Source: Opitutaceae bacterium UBA3033
Lineage (GTDB): Bacteria; Verrucomicrobiota; Verrucomicrobiia; Opitutales; Opitutaceae
Direction: 5' to 3'
DNA: 15,455 bases
NCBI GenBank assembly: GCA_002367815.1
Contig: DFDG01000009.1
Span: forward strand, 2,244 to 17,698
Shown: in pieces, positions 7,578-13,873 of the stretch
Layout of the letters: each line of letters starts with the position of its first letter
How positions within the stretch are numbered: the first letter of the stretch is position 1
The notes under the pieces: generated by a model
Told to the model about the DNA's origin: nothing
Databases searched by the model: none
The model's input: the letters and a program-made list of their open reading frames with translations, nothing else
Made by a program: the position numbers and the translations under genes

Positions 7578-8444
7578 ATGAAAATTTACCTCGATGGAAA
7601 ATTCGTAGATCCCGCGGATGCAAAAGTTTCGGTATTCGACCATGGCCTCTTGTATGGCGATGGTGTTTTCGAAGGCATTCGATTATATGGGGGCAATGTA
7701 TTTCGCCTCGAGGAACATCTCGAGCGTTTGGAATATTCCGCAAAAGCTATTATGCTCGATCTTCCGCTTACGCGAAAAGAATTCAGCGACATTACCTGTG
7801 AGACGTGCCGACAGAATGGATTGACGGATGCATATATCAGACTCGTGGTTACTCGCGGTGTGGGGGATTTGGGGTTGTCGCCTTGGACTTGTCCCAAGCC
7901 TTCCATTTTTGTCATCGCCAGCAAGATTTCGCTCTACCCACAGGAACATTACGACAATGGATTGGCTATTGTTACCGTGCCCACCCGGCGAATAAACCCG
8001 GCCGCATTGCCCTCGACAGTCAAATCGCTGAATTATCTGAACAATATCCTAGGTAAGATTGAGGCTCAACAATTTGGTGCTTTAGAGGCGATCATGTTGA
8101 ACGATCAAGGATATGTAGCAGAGTGCACTGCCGATAATATTTTCATTGTACATAAGGGAGAGATCATCACTCCAAGCTCATCACAAGGGGCCTTGAAGGG
8201 CATTACTCGTGATACGATTTTTGATATCGCGAAGGAATTAAATGTGCCAATCCGAGATGCAAACATGACCCGTTACGACGTCTGGTGCGCCGATGAGTGC
8301 TTTCTGACGGGATCTGGCGCTGAAGTCATACCGGCGGTCAAACTGGATGGTCGGGTGATTGGAACTGGGGAACCCGGCCCATTGACCAAACAGATATTAG
8401 CCTCTTTTCGGCGGCGTGCATTGGTTGAGGGCACTAAGATTTGA
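7578..8444 (+). CDS. ilvE: Branched-chain amino acid aminotransferase (class IV, PLP)
   Basis: Predicted PLP enzyme that transfers an amino group between glutamate and the 2-keto acids of leucine, isoleucine and valine, the last step of their synthesis. It has 288 residues, within the usual range. The N-terminal block FDHGLLYGDGVFEGIR (about 20-35) is characteristic of IlvE. The PLP lysine is Lys149 in PSTVKSLNYLNN. Glu182 in VAECTADNIF is the conserved residue that contacts the cofactor ring, 33 residues later as in E. coli IlvE. GALKGITRD (about 204-212) and LTGSGAEVIP form the phosphate-binding and C-terminal class IV motifs. Related class IV enzymes (D-amino acid aminotransferase, aminodeoxychorismate lyase) share the fold, but the GVFEGIR and SLNYLNNI motifs favour IlvE. 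It is a single-gene unit ahead of the mcsA operon. The leuCD genes about 5 kb away belong to the same pathway. Confidence 0.93.
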   Translation: MKIYLDGKFVDPADAKVSVFDHGLLYGDGVFEGIRLYGGNVFRLEEHLERLEYSAKAIMLDLPLTRKEFSDITCETCRQNGLTDAYIRLVVTRGVGDLGLSPWTCPKPSIFVIASKISLYPQEHYDNGLAIVTVPTRRINPAALPSTVKSLNYLNNILGKIEAQQFGALEAIMLNDQGYVAECTADNIFIVHKGEIITPSSSQGALKGITRDTIFDIAKELNVPIRDANMTRYDVWCADECFLTGSGAEVIPAVKLDGRVIGTGEPGPLTKQILASFRRRALVEGTKI

Positions 8445-8494
8445 GCATAGATCACTGTTACCGATGTATTGCTAAAAGGGACAGAGTGTCGCGT

Positions 8495-8519
8495 CTTGTT
8501 CGTATGACTGCGCTCATAT
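8495..8519 (+). promoter_or_regulatory. Weak heat-shock-like promoter candidate for mcsA-mcsB-clpC
   Basis: CTTGTTC at 8495-8501 and CTCATAT at 8513-8519 loosely resemble the sigma-32 elements CTTGAAA and CCCATNT. The 11-base gap between these heptamers lies at the short edge of the accepted range, and the -35 part matches only four of seven bases. It is noted because it lies just upstream of the operator-like dyad and the operon encodes stress proteins. No good vegetative promoter is visible in 8445-8598. The presence of RpoH in this organism is not known from this window. Confidence 0.15.
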
Positions 8520-8540
8520 GGCCCGTGAATTACTTGGTGT

Positions 8541-8568
8541 CATGCACTTGCCAGACTGGCAGAGCATG
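8541..8568. promoter_or_regulatory. Operator-like inverted repeat upstream of mcsA
   Basis: A perfect 13-base palindrome (TGCCAG-A-CTGGCA, 8549-8561) is nested inside outer arms CATGC (8541-8545) and GCATG (8564-8568). The internal loops are 3 and 2 bases. It ends 30 bases before the mcsA ATG at 8599. It does not match CIRCE (HrcA) or the CtsR heptad repeat. It could be a repressor site for the operon or an mRNA leader hairpin; no T-run follows, so it is not a terminator. The symmetry is seen directly; the function is inferred. Confidence 0.45.
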
Positions 8569-8598
8569 GCATCGTTTCTGCATAGAACTACGCTGACC

Positions 8599-9105
8599 AT
8601 GGCCAACCCACTCAAATGCGACCTTTGCACCAACCCTGCGACAGTGCACCTCACCCAAATTGTAAACAATAAGGTGCATAAGGTCGATCTGTGTGAAGCC
8701 TGTGCCCAAGCTAAAGGAGTTACTGACCCAAGCGGATTTTCCTTGGCTGACCTTTTGCTTAAAGCGTCACTTAATCCTGAACAGCCTGATGCGTCACTCC
8801 GTTGTGAACAGTGTGGCTGCACCCAACAGGATTTTAAGAAACATGGCCGATTTGGCTGCCCGCAATGTTATGATACCTTTTCGAATACCATTCAGAGCAT
8901 GCTCGAAAGCATGCACAAGGGCACTGCCCATACCGGAAAGGTTCCCCAGAGAGCATTGGCCCGAAAGACCTTATTTGATCGTTTAACCAAACTAGAGGAT
9001 GCGCTTAATCAAGCCATCAAAACTGAGCGTTATGAAGACGCCGCCCGTTGTCGTGATGAAATCAGCCAAGTCAAACAAACCTCTGGGCAAAAGTCGCCGC
9101 GTTAA
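8599..9105 (+). CDS. mcsA: McsA-like zinc-binding activator of the arginine kinase, UVR domain
   Basis: Predicted activator and adaptor of the protein-arginine kinase McsB, 168 residues. It has four CxxC zinc-binding pairs: Cys7/Cys10, Cys32/Cys35, Cys69/Cys72 and Cys87/Cys90. An extra Cys at 74 forms CEQCGC. A C-terminal UVR motif follows (about 128-158, with the pattern LEDALNQAIKTERYEDAARCRDEI), of the kind that binds the ClpC middle domain or UvrB/UvrC-like partners. The frame is open back to an ATG at 8518, but the ATG at 8599 puts the first CxxC at residue 7, as in the family, and keeps the upstream dyad non-coding. The stop is 4 bp from mcsB. In Bacillus, McsA is needed for McsB activity and for stress signalling to CtsR; no ctsR is present here. 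The function is assigned from domains plus operon context. Confidence 0.88.
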   Translation: MANPLKCDLCTNPATVHLTQIVNNKVHKVDLCEACAQAKGVTDPSGFSLADLLLKASLNPEQPDASLRCEQCGCTQQDFKKHGRFGCPQCYDTFSNTIQSMLESMHKGTAHTGKVPQRALARKTLFDRLTKLEDALNQAIKTERYEDAARCRDEISQVKQTSGQKSPR

Positions 9106-9109
9106 ACCC

Positions 9110-10201
9110 ATGACCATCGCGTCGCTGATCGACACGCCCTCGGAACTTACCGATGCGTCGAACAGCAAGACTGCGATAGTTTTGATGACACGTATCAGAC
9201 TGGCCCGTAATTTGGCATCAGTGCCATTTCCTGGTTGGGCCCGTCCGGCTCAACGTGAAGAGGCATATGATCTTTGTCAGGCTGCGGTCACTTCGGCCCA
9301 ATTGATGAAACGCAGTCTGACCGTTGGCGTTTCAGAACTAAGTGTATTGGAAAAGCAAATTCTCGTTGAACGACATTTGATCAGTCGTGAATTGAGTGGC
9401 GCAAAAAGCGGAGCCGGTGTGGTCATCAGTCATAATCAGGCGATTTCAGTGATGATCAATGAAGAGGATCATTTGCGCATCCAAGTTCTCAGATCTGGCT
9501 TTCAATTGAAGAAGGCATGGAACGCCATCAACGATTTGGACACCGCGTTGGAGGAGCAGTTGGACTATGCGTTTTCACCCACCAAGGGTTATTTGACCGC
9601 ATGTCCCACCAATCTTGGCACCGGGATGCGGGCATCCGCTATGATGCATTTGCCGGCTCTCGTGATAGCTGGACAAATGGAGAAAGTGGTGCGCGCCGTC
9701 AATCAACTCGGCATGGTGGTGCGTGGGCAGTTTGGCGAAGGCTCTGATGCCAGTGGCAGTATTTTTCAGATATCCAATCAAACAACCTTGGGTGAGTCTG
9801 AACCTGAAATCATCAAACGGCTCGGCAGTGTGCTTAACACCATTATCGAGCACGAAAGCAATGCACGGCACAAATTGATTGAGTCAGACGCCGGGAAATT
9901 ATTCGATAAGATCGGTCGCGCTTTTGGTATACTGCAGAACAGTCATGTGCTGAATTCTGCGGAGGCGATGAATCTATTGTCACTTATCCGCTTGGGCATT
10001 GATCTTGGTATTTTTTCCGAGGAGGAACGGCCAAAGGTTGATCGCTTGTTTATTGAAGCTCAACCGGGTCATTTGCAGCATGCGCAACGTGGTGAGTTCG
10101 ACCCTGCGCAACGTGATTTGCTGCGGGCGACCAGATTGCGTTCCGAGTTTGCGAATTTCACCCATCCTGATTTTAGTGCATCGATCAATGATCCGATATA
10201 G
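9110..10201 (+). CDS. mcsB: Protein-arginine kinase McsB (ATP:guanido phosphotransferase family)
   Basis: Predicted kinase that phosphorylates arginine side chains of proteins, tagging them for ClpC-ClpP degradation. It has 363 residues, the bacterial McsB length. Active-site elements of the phosphagen-kinase fold are TRIRLARN (27-34, ATP-phosphate arginines), NEEDHLRI (117-124, catalytic acidic pair), the reactive Cys165 in CPTNLGTGMRAS, and VRGQFGEGSDASG followed by IFQISNQTTLG (204-228), which matches B. subtilis McsB closely. The C-terminal RDLLRA (335-340) fits the RDxxRA phosphoarginine-sensing motif known from Geobacillus/Bacillus McsB, so self-stimulated activity is likely. The N-terminal substrate-discriminating domain of creatine/arginine kinases is absent, as expected for McsB. 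The frame extends into mcsA, but the ATG at 9110 fits the family start. The start lies 4 bp after mcsA and the end 21 bp before clpC, so co-transcription is very likely. Confidence 0.95.
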   Translation: MTIASLIDTPSELTDASNSKTAIVLMTRIRLARNLASVPFPGWARPAQREEAYDLCQAAVTSAQLMKRSLTVGVSELSVLEKQILVERHLISRELSGAKSGAGVVISHNQAISVMINEEDHLRIQVLRSGFQLKKAWNAINDLDTALEEQLDYAFSPTKGYLTACPTNLGTGMRASAMMHLPALVIAGQMEKVVRAVNQLGMVVRGQFGEGSDASGSIFQISNQTTLGESEPEIIKRLGSVLNTIIEHESNARHKLIESDAGKLFDKIGRAFGILQNSHVLNSAEAMNLLSLIRLGIDLGIFSEEERPKVDRLFIEAQPGHLQHAQRGEFDPAQRDLLRATRLRSEFANFTHPDFSASINDPI

Positions 10202-10222
10202 TCATCCAACCATCCTTATTTT

Positions 10223-12736
10223 ATGTCTCAAGAGCCGATGAATAATTTCACCCCCCGGGCACAGCAGGTATTGGCGCTCGCCCGCAAGGAAGCTGATCGC
10301 TTTCACCACAATTATGTTGGCACAGAGCACATTTTGTTGGGCCTAATCAAATTGGGGCAGGGTGTAGCCGTCAGTGTGCTACAAAAGATGGGTCTCGACC
10401 TAGAGACGGTTCGCGCTGCGGTTGAAAAACAAGTCGGCACAGGACAGGAAACCAAGACACCCGGTAGCATACCTTACACGCCTCGGGTCAAAAAGGTTTT
10501 GGCCCTCGCCGGTAAGGAGGCAAAAACGCTGAATCATTCCTATGTGGGCACCGAGCACATCTTGCTAGGTCTGCTGCGGGAAGGCGAAGGCGTTGCCGCA
10601 CGCGTGCTCAAGTCTCTGGAGATCGATATTGAAAGAACGCGGAATGAAATTCTCCGGGAACTTGATCCTCAGTTTTCAGGCGGTGAACCCGGAGGCGATG
10701 AAGCCGCCGCCGGCGCCGGCGGTCCCAGCGGTTCTGGTGATGAAAAGAAGGAAGTGAAGACCCCCGCGTTGAAGGCATTTGGCCGTGATTTAACGGAACT
10801 GGCACGCAAGGGTGAAATGGATCCGGTGATCGGCCGTAAAAGTGAAATCAGTCGGGTGATTCAAATCCTATGCCGCCGCACCAAAAATAATCCGGTCCTG
10901 ATTGGTGAGGCCGGCGTAGGTAAAACGGCTATTGTCGAGGGACTGGCGCAGGAAATTGCCAGCGGTAATGTGCCGGAAATTCTTTTCGAAAAGCGAGTGG
11001 TTACCTTGGATCTGGCTCTGATGGTTGCCGGCACCAAATACCGCGGTCAGTTTGAGGAACGGATCAAAGCCGTGATGGAGGAAATTAAACGCGCTAAAAA
11101 CGTCATCCTTTTCATTGACGAACTCCATACGATCGTAGGGGCAGGGGCCGCTGAAGGAGCCATGGATGCTTCCAATATTTTCAAACCTGCGTTATCGCGC
11201 GGTGAACTACAATGTGTCGGCGCCACAACGCTGACCGAGTATCGCAAGTATATTGAGAAGGATGCGGCTTTGGATAGAAGGTTCCAATCTGTCAAAGTTG
11301 AAGCGCCCTCAGTGGATGATACGATTCTGATTCTACAGGGTATTCGTAGTAAGTATGAGGATCACCACAAAGCGATTTACACCGATAAGGCTCTTGAAGC
11401 TGCGGCCAAACTTTCGGATCGATACATTACGGGTCGCTTTCTACCGGACAAAGCGATAGACATCATGGATGAGGCTGGTTCTCGAGCCCGGATCGGTGCA
11501 TTAAGCCGTCCTCCCAACCTCGAAAACCTCAGTAAGGAGATTGAGGCGGTTTGTTCCAACAAGGAAAAAGCCATTGCCGAACAGCACTTTGAAGAAGCAG
11601 CGAAATTTCGTGATCAGGAAAAGCAGCTGCGCGCCAAGCTGGAACAAACGACCGAAGAATGGAGAAAGGTTCGTGATGAGAAGCGTGTGACCATTGATGA
11701 AGATCAGGTCATGCATGTTGTCGCCATCTGGACGGGTATTCCTCTCAGCAGAATGGAAAAGAAGGAAAGCGAAAAGCTGCTGTCCATGGAGGCAGAAATC
11801 GAAAAAGTTGTAATCGGCCAGGAGATCGCAGCATCAGCCATTGCCCGAGCATTACGTCGATCTCGGGCGGATTTGAAGGACCCGCGTCGTCCTATTGGTT
11901 CCTTTATGTTTGTTGGACCTACCGGTGTGGGAAAAACCGAAACGGCCAAACAACTTGCTTCCCAGATGTTTGGTAATCAGGACGCAATTATTCAGATCGA
12001 TATGTCTGAGTATATGGAGAAATTCTCCGTGTCGCGTCTAGTTGGCTCCCCTCCGGGGTATGTTGGCTATGATGAGGGTGGGCAACTCACCGAGGCGGTT
12101 CGGCGCAAGCCTTATGCAGTCGTGTTATTCGATGAGGTTGAGAAGGCACATCCAGATGTCATCCAGCTACTCCTCCAGATTCTCGAGGACGGCCGATTGA
12201 CGGATTCACTCGGTCGATCCGTTGATTTTCGGAATACAATCATCATTATGACTTCAAATGTTGGAGCCCAACTGCTGCAAAGACAGACCTCAATGGGTTT
12301 TGCAGCGGCTGCACTTGATAGTAATGATGCCGAAAAAATGCGGGAGAAAGTGCTCGAGGAATCCAAGCGCGTATTCAAACCGGAATTTCTCAATCGAATA
12401 TCGGACATCATCTTTTTCCGTCCATTAGACAAGGCCGATTTGGTGAAAATTGTTGATCTCGAACTTGCGAAATTTGTCTCACGATTGACTGATAGAAATA
12501 TTACCATGGAATTTTCGACTGCGGCCAAAGAACTGCTCGTGGAGAAGGGTTACGATGAAAAGTATGGCGCCCGACCACTGCGAAGAGCAGTGGAATCCTA
12601 TTTGGAGGATCCTCTCGCAGAATCCATACTTCGCGGTGATATCAAAGATGGCGAACCAGTCGCAGTAGATCGCAAGGGCGACAAACTGTTTTTTAAACAG
12701 AAGACACCGCCTGCAACTTCCGATGTGAAACTGTGA
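10223..12736 (+). CDS. clpC: ATP-dependent Clp protease ATP-binding subunit ClpC
   Basis: Hsp100/AAA+ unfoldase that delivers substrates to ClpP, 837 residues. The two Clp-N repeats (about 6-75 and 82-150) each carry GTEHILLG. Glu35 and Glu111 correspond to the B. subtilis ClpC residues Glu32 and Glu106 that bind phosphoarginine. A Gly/Ala/Glu-rich linker (about 152-178) precedes AAA-1, with Walker A GEAGVGKT (228-235) and Walker B ILFIDE (295-300). The coiled-coil middle domain with a UVR-like pattern (EQHFEEAAKFRDQEKQL) is about 436-485. AAA-2 has Walker A GPTGVGKT (565-572) and Walker B VVLFDE (633-638). Met-Gly-Phe at 691-693 is the expected hydrophobic loop that docks on ClpP. The short middle domain excludes ClpB. 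It is the last gene of the mcsA-mcsB-clpC unit. A second in-frame ATG at 10238 is a possible start. clpP is not in the window. Confidence 0.97.
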   Translation: MSQEPMNNFTPRAQQVLALARKEADRFHHNYVGTEHILLGLIKLGQGVAVSVLQKMGLDLETVRAAVEKQVGTGQETKTPGSIPYTPRVKKVLALAGKEAKTLNHSYVGTEHILLGLLREGEGVAARVLKSLEIDIERTRNEILRELDPQFSGGEPGGDEAAAGAGGPSGSGDEKKEVKTPALKAFGRDLTELARKGEMDPVIGRKSEISRVIQILCRRTKNNPVLIGEAGVGKTAIVEGLAQEIASGNVPEILFEKRVVTLDLALMVAGTKYRGQFEERIKAVMEEIKRAKNVILFIDELHTIVGAGAAEGAMDASNIFKPALSRGELQCVGATTLTEYRKYIEKDAALDRRFQSVKVEAPSVDDTILILQGIRSKYEDHHKAIYTDKALEAAAKLSDRYITGRFLPDKAIDIMDEAGSRARIGALSRPPNLENLSKEIEAVCSNKEKAIAEQHFEEAAKFRDQEKQLRAKLEQTTEEWRKVRDEKRVTIDEDQVMHVVAIWTGIPLSRMEKKESEKLLSMEAEIEKVVIGQEIAASAIARALRRSRADLKDPRRPIGSFMFVGPTGVGKTETAKQLASQMFGNQDAIIQIDMSEYMEKFSVSRLVGSPPGYVGYDEGGQLTEAVRRKPYAVVLFDEVEKAHPDVIQLLLQILEDGRLTDSLGRSVDFRNTIIIMTSNVGAQLLQRQTSMGFAAAALDSNDAEKMREKVLEESKRVFKPEFLNRISDIIFFRPLDKADLVKIVDLELAKFVSRLTDRNITMEFSTAAKELLVEKGYDEKYGARPLRRAVESYLEDPLAESILRGDIKDGEPVAVDRKGDKLFFKQKTPPATSDVKL

Positions 12737-12756
12737 TCGTATTATCCCATTGATCG

Positions 12757-12787
12757 ATTGAAAATCCTAGGTTTCCAGTTTTTCAAT
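12757..12787. terminator. AT-rich hairpin between convergent clpC and LysR genes (weak terminator candidate)
   Basis: ATTGAAAA (12757-12764) and TTTTCAAT (12780-12787) are perfect inverted arms around a 15-base spacer that itself holds the palindrome CCTAGG. It sits 20 bases after the clpC stop and 46 bases before the end of the LysR gene, where a shared terminator would be expected. The stem is AT-rich and no long T-run follows on either strand, so termination is only a suggestion. Nothing else is evident in the 96-bp gap. Confidence 0.3.
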
Positions 12788-12832
12788 TATGAGTCTATGT
12801 TTTACGGGAATAAATCACGTTTTACTCATGGT

Positions 12833-13747
12833 CTATTTTTTCGTTTGGGCCGTTACGATGCTTACGAATGCGGCAACGGCTGGATTCGTAATCGAGTCGG
12901 TTCTCCACCCTGCGACCAGTCGACTTTCAGGGCTAGGACCCTCCAGTTCGCGGAAAACAACCTCAGTGGGGAGATTTTTGGCTTCTGAAGGTGTGATAAA
13001 GGTTACGCCCAATCCCGCACACACCAGACCTATGCCGTTGGCGCGAGGCCATACCTCCTCTGCTATTTTCAATGTGATTCCAGCCTTTGTGCAGGCGGCC
13101 AGTATTCGATCATAGAATCCAGGATTCAGATGCCGGGGAAACAGCACAAAAGGTGTATCAACGAAATCCTTTAATCGCAGAATTGAACGGTGACTCAATA
13201 CATGCTCTTTGGGCAGGAGGATGCCGTTTTTCTCGCGCAGTAGGAGGCGTGTAGCAAATTCCAAAGGCATCCGGTTTTCCGGATGGAAAAAACCGCAGTC
13301 GATATCTCCTGCGCGCAACGCATCCATTTGGGAAGATGTGGGTGATTCATTTAATTCAATTCGAATCCCCGGATGTCGTTTGGAAAATATCCGGATTAGT
13401 TCCGGCAGCACTGTGGCCATGGCTAGACCGGTGAATGCCACCTTTACATGACCGATTTCTCCTTTCGACATTGAAAGAAGTTCAGCCGGGATTCGTTGGA
13501 GCGATTGTAAGATTGGTTCAAGACGACTTAGTAAAATCTTCCCGGCTGGAGTAAGTTCAACCTGTCGTTGGGTCCGATTGAATAGCGTTACACCCAAGGT
13601 TTTTTCAAGTTGGGCAATTTGTCTGCTCAAAGCAGGTTGAGCGATGGCCAATGACTCGGCTGCTTTCCTGAAATGTAGCAGCTCTGCCACGGCCCGAAAA
13701 TAAATCAAATGGCGAAGGTCGAAATTGAATTGATACTTTGCAGGCAT
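12833..13747 (-). CDS. LysR-family transcriptional regulator
   Basis: Predicted DNA-binding regulator of 304 residues, a usual LysR length. The winged helix-turn-helix is at the N-terminus (about 8-68): LRHLIYFRAVAELLHFRKAAESLAIAQPALSRQIAQLE, then LGVTLFNRTQRQVELTPAGK. The rest (about 95-300) is the two-lobed effector-binding domain, starting GHVKVAF and including AGDIDCGFF. The frame continues upstream to a GTG at 13822, but the ATG at 13747 places the HTH where the family has it and leaves the upstream dyad non-coding. It is divergent from leuC, across 126 bp that contain a T-N11-A dyad. A role in controlling leuCD, perhaps with a leucine-pathway intermediate as effector, and in repressing its own gene is the obvious inference. 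The exact subfamily and ligand cannot be told. Confidence 0.92.
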   Translation of the reverse strand: MPAKYQFNFDLRHLIYFRAVAELLHFRKAAESLAIAQPALSRQIAQLEKTLGVTLFNRTQRQVELTPAGKILLSRLEPILQSLQRIPAELLSMSKGEIGHVKVAFTGLAMATVLPELIRIFSKRHPGIRIELNESPTSSQMDALRAGDIDCGFFHPENRMPLEFATRLLLREKNGILLPKEHVLSHRSILRLKDFVDTPFVLFPRHLNPGFYDRILAACTKAGITLKIAEEVWPRANGIGLVCAGLGVTFITPSEAKNLPTEVVFRELEGPSPESRLVAGWRTDSITNPAVAAFVSIVTAQTKK

Positions 13748-13781
13748 CAAAGAAAGCAAAATAAGTATTTCAGGGCATTGC

Positions 13782-13798
13782 AATAATCTGTTATTATT
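13782..13798. promoter_or_regulatory. LysR-type binding box (T-N11-A dyad) in the lysR-leuC intergenic region
   Basis: AATAAT (13782-13787) and ATTATT (13793-13798) form a perfect 6-5-6 inverted repeat. Within it, T13784 and A13796 fit the T-N11-A pattern in an interrupted palindrome that LysR-type proteins bind. It lies 34 bp upstream of the regulator's ATG and 75 bp upstream of the leuC ATG. This is a typical place for a recognition site that also allows autoregulation. The dyad is seen directly; binding is inferred. Confidence 0.6.
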
Positions 13799-13841
13799 CC
13801 TGCTCAAATAAGATAAACCCACGGGATAACCGATGAATTTG

Positions 13842-13847
13842 GATAAT
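13842..13847 (+). promoter_or_regulatory. Candidate leuC -10 element
   Basis: GATAAT matches five of six bases of TATAAT and lies 26 bases before the leuC ATG. No recognisable -35 hexamer is found at a 16-18 base spacing. This would suit an activator-dependent promoter helped by the LysR protein bound at about 13790. It is a short pattern match in an AT-rich region, so confidence is low. Confidence 0.3.
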
Positions 13848-13873
13848 TTCTAACAAGCTAAGCTCACTCACTC

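Noticed and set aside
8518..8598. Upstream in-frame extension of mcsA to an ATG at 8518
   Set aside because: The added 27 residues do not look like the family N-terminus, while ATG 8599 puts the first CxxC at residue 7. The dyad at 8541-8568 also looks regulatory.
8445..8598. CIRCE element or CtsR heptad repeat before mcsA
   Set aside because: I looked for TTAGCACTC/GAGTGCTAA and GGTCAAA direct repeats and found neither in this gap.
9064..9082. AGTCAAACAAACC near the end of mcsA, slightly like a CtsR half-site
   Set aside because: There is only one partial heptad, it lies inside coding sequence, and no second repeat is at the right spacing.
8999..9109. Upstream in-frame extension of mcsB inside mcsA
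   Set aside because: It overlaps the UVR coding region of mcsA in another frame. ATG 9110 gives the normal McsB length.
12112..12528. Minus-strand 138-codon open frame opposite clpC, and the 169-codon one opposite leuC (14614-15123)
   Set aside because: Both are antisense to strongly conserved protein motifs, are Ser/Arg-rich and show no domain.
13748..13822. GTG start of the LysR gene at 13822
   Set aside because: It would add 25 residues before the HTH and make the T-N11-A dyad coding; ATG 13747 fits the family.
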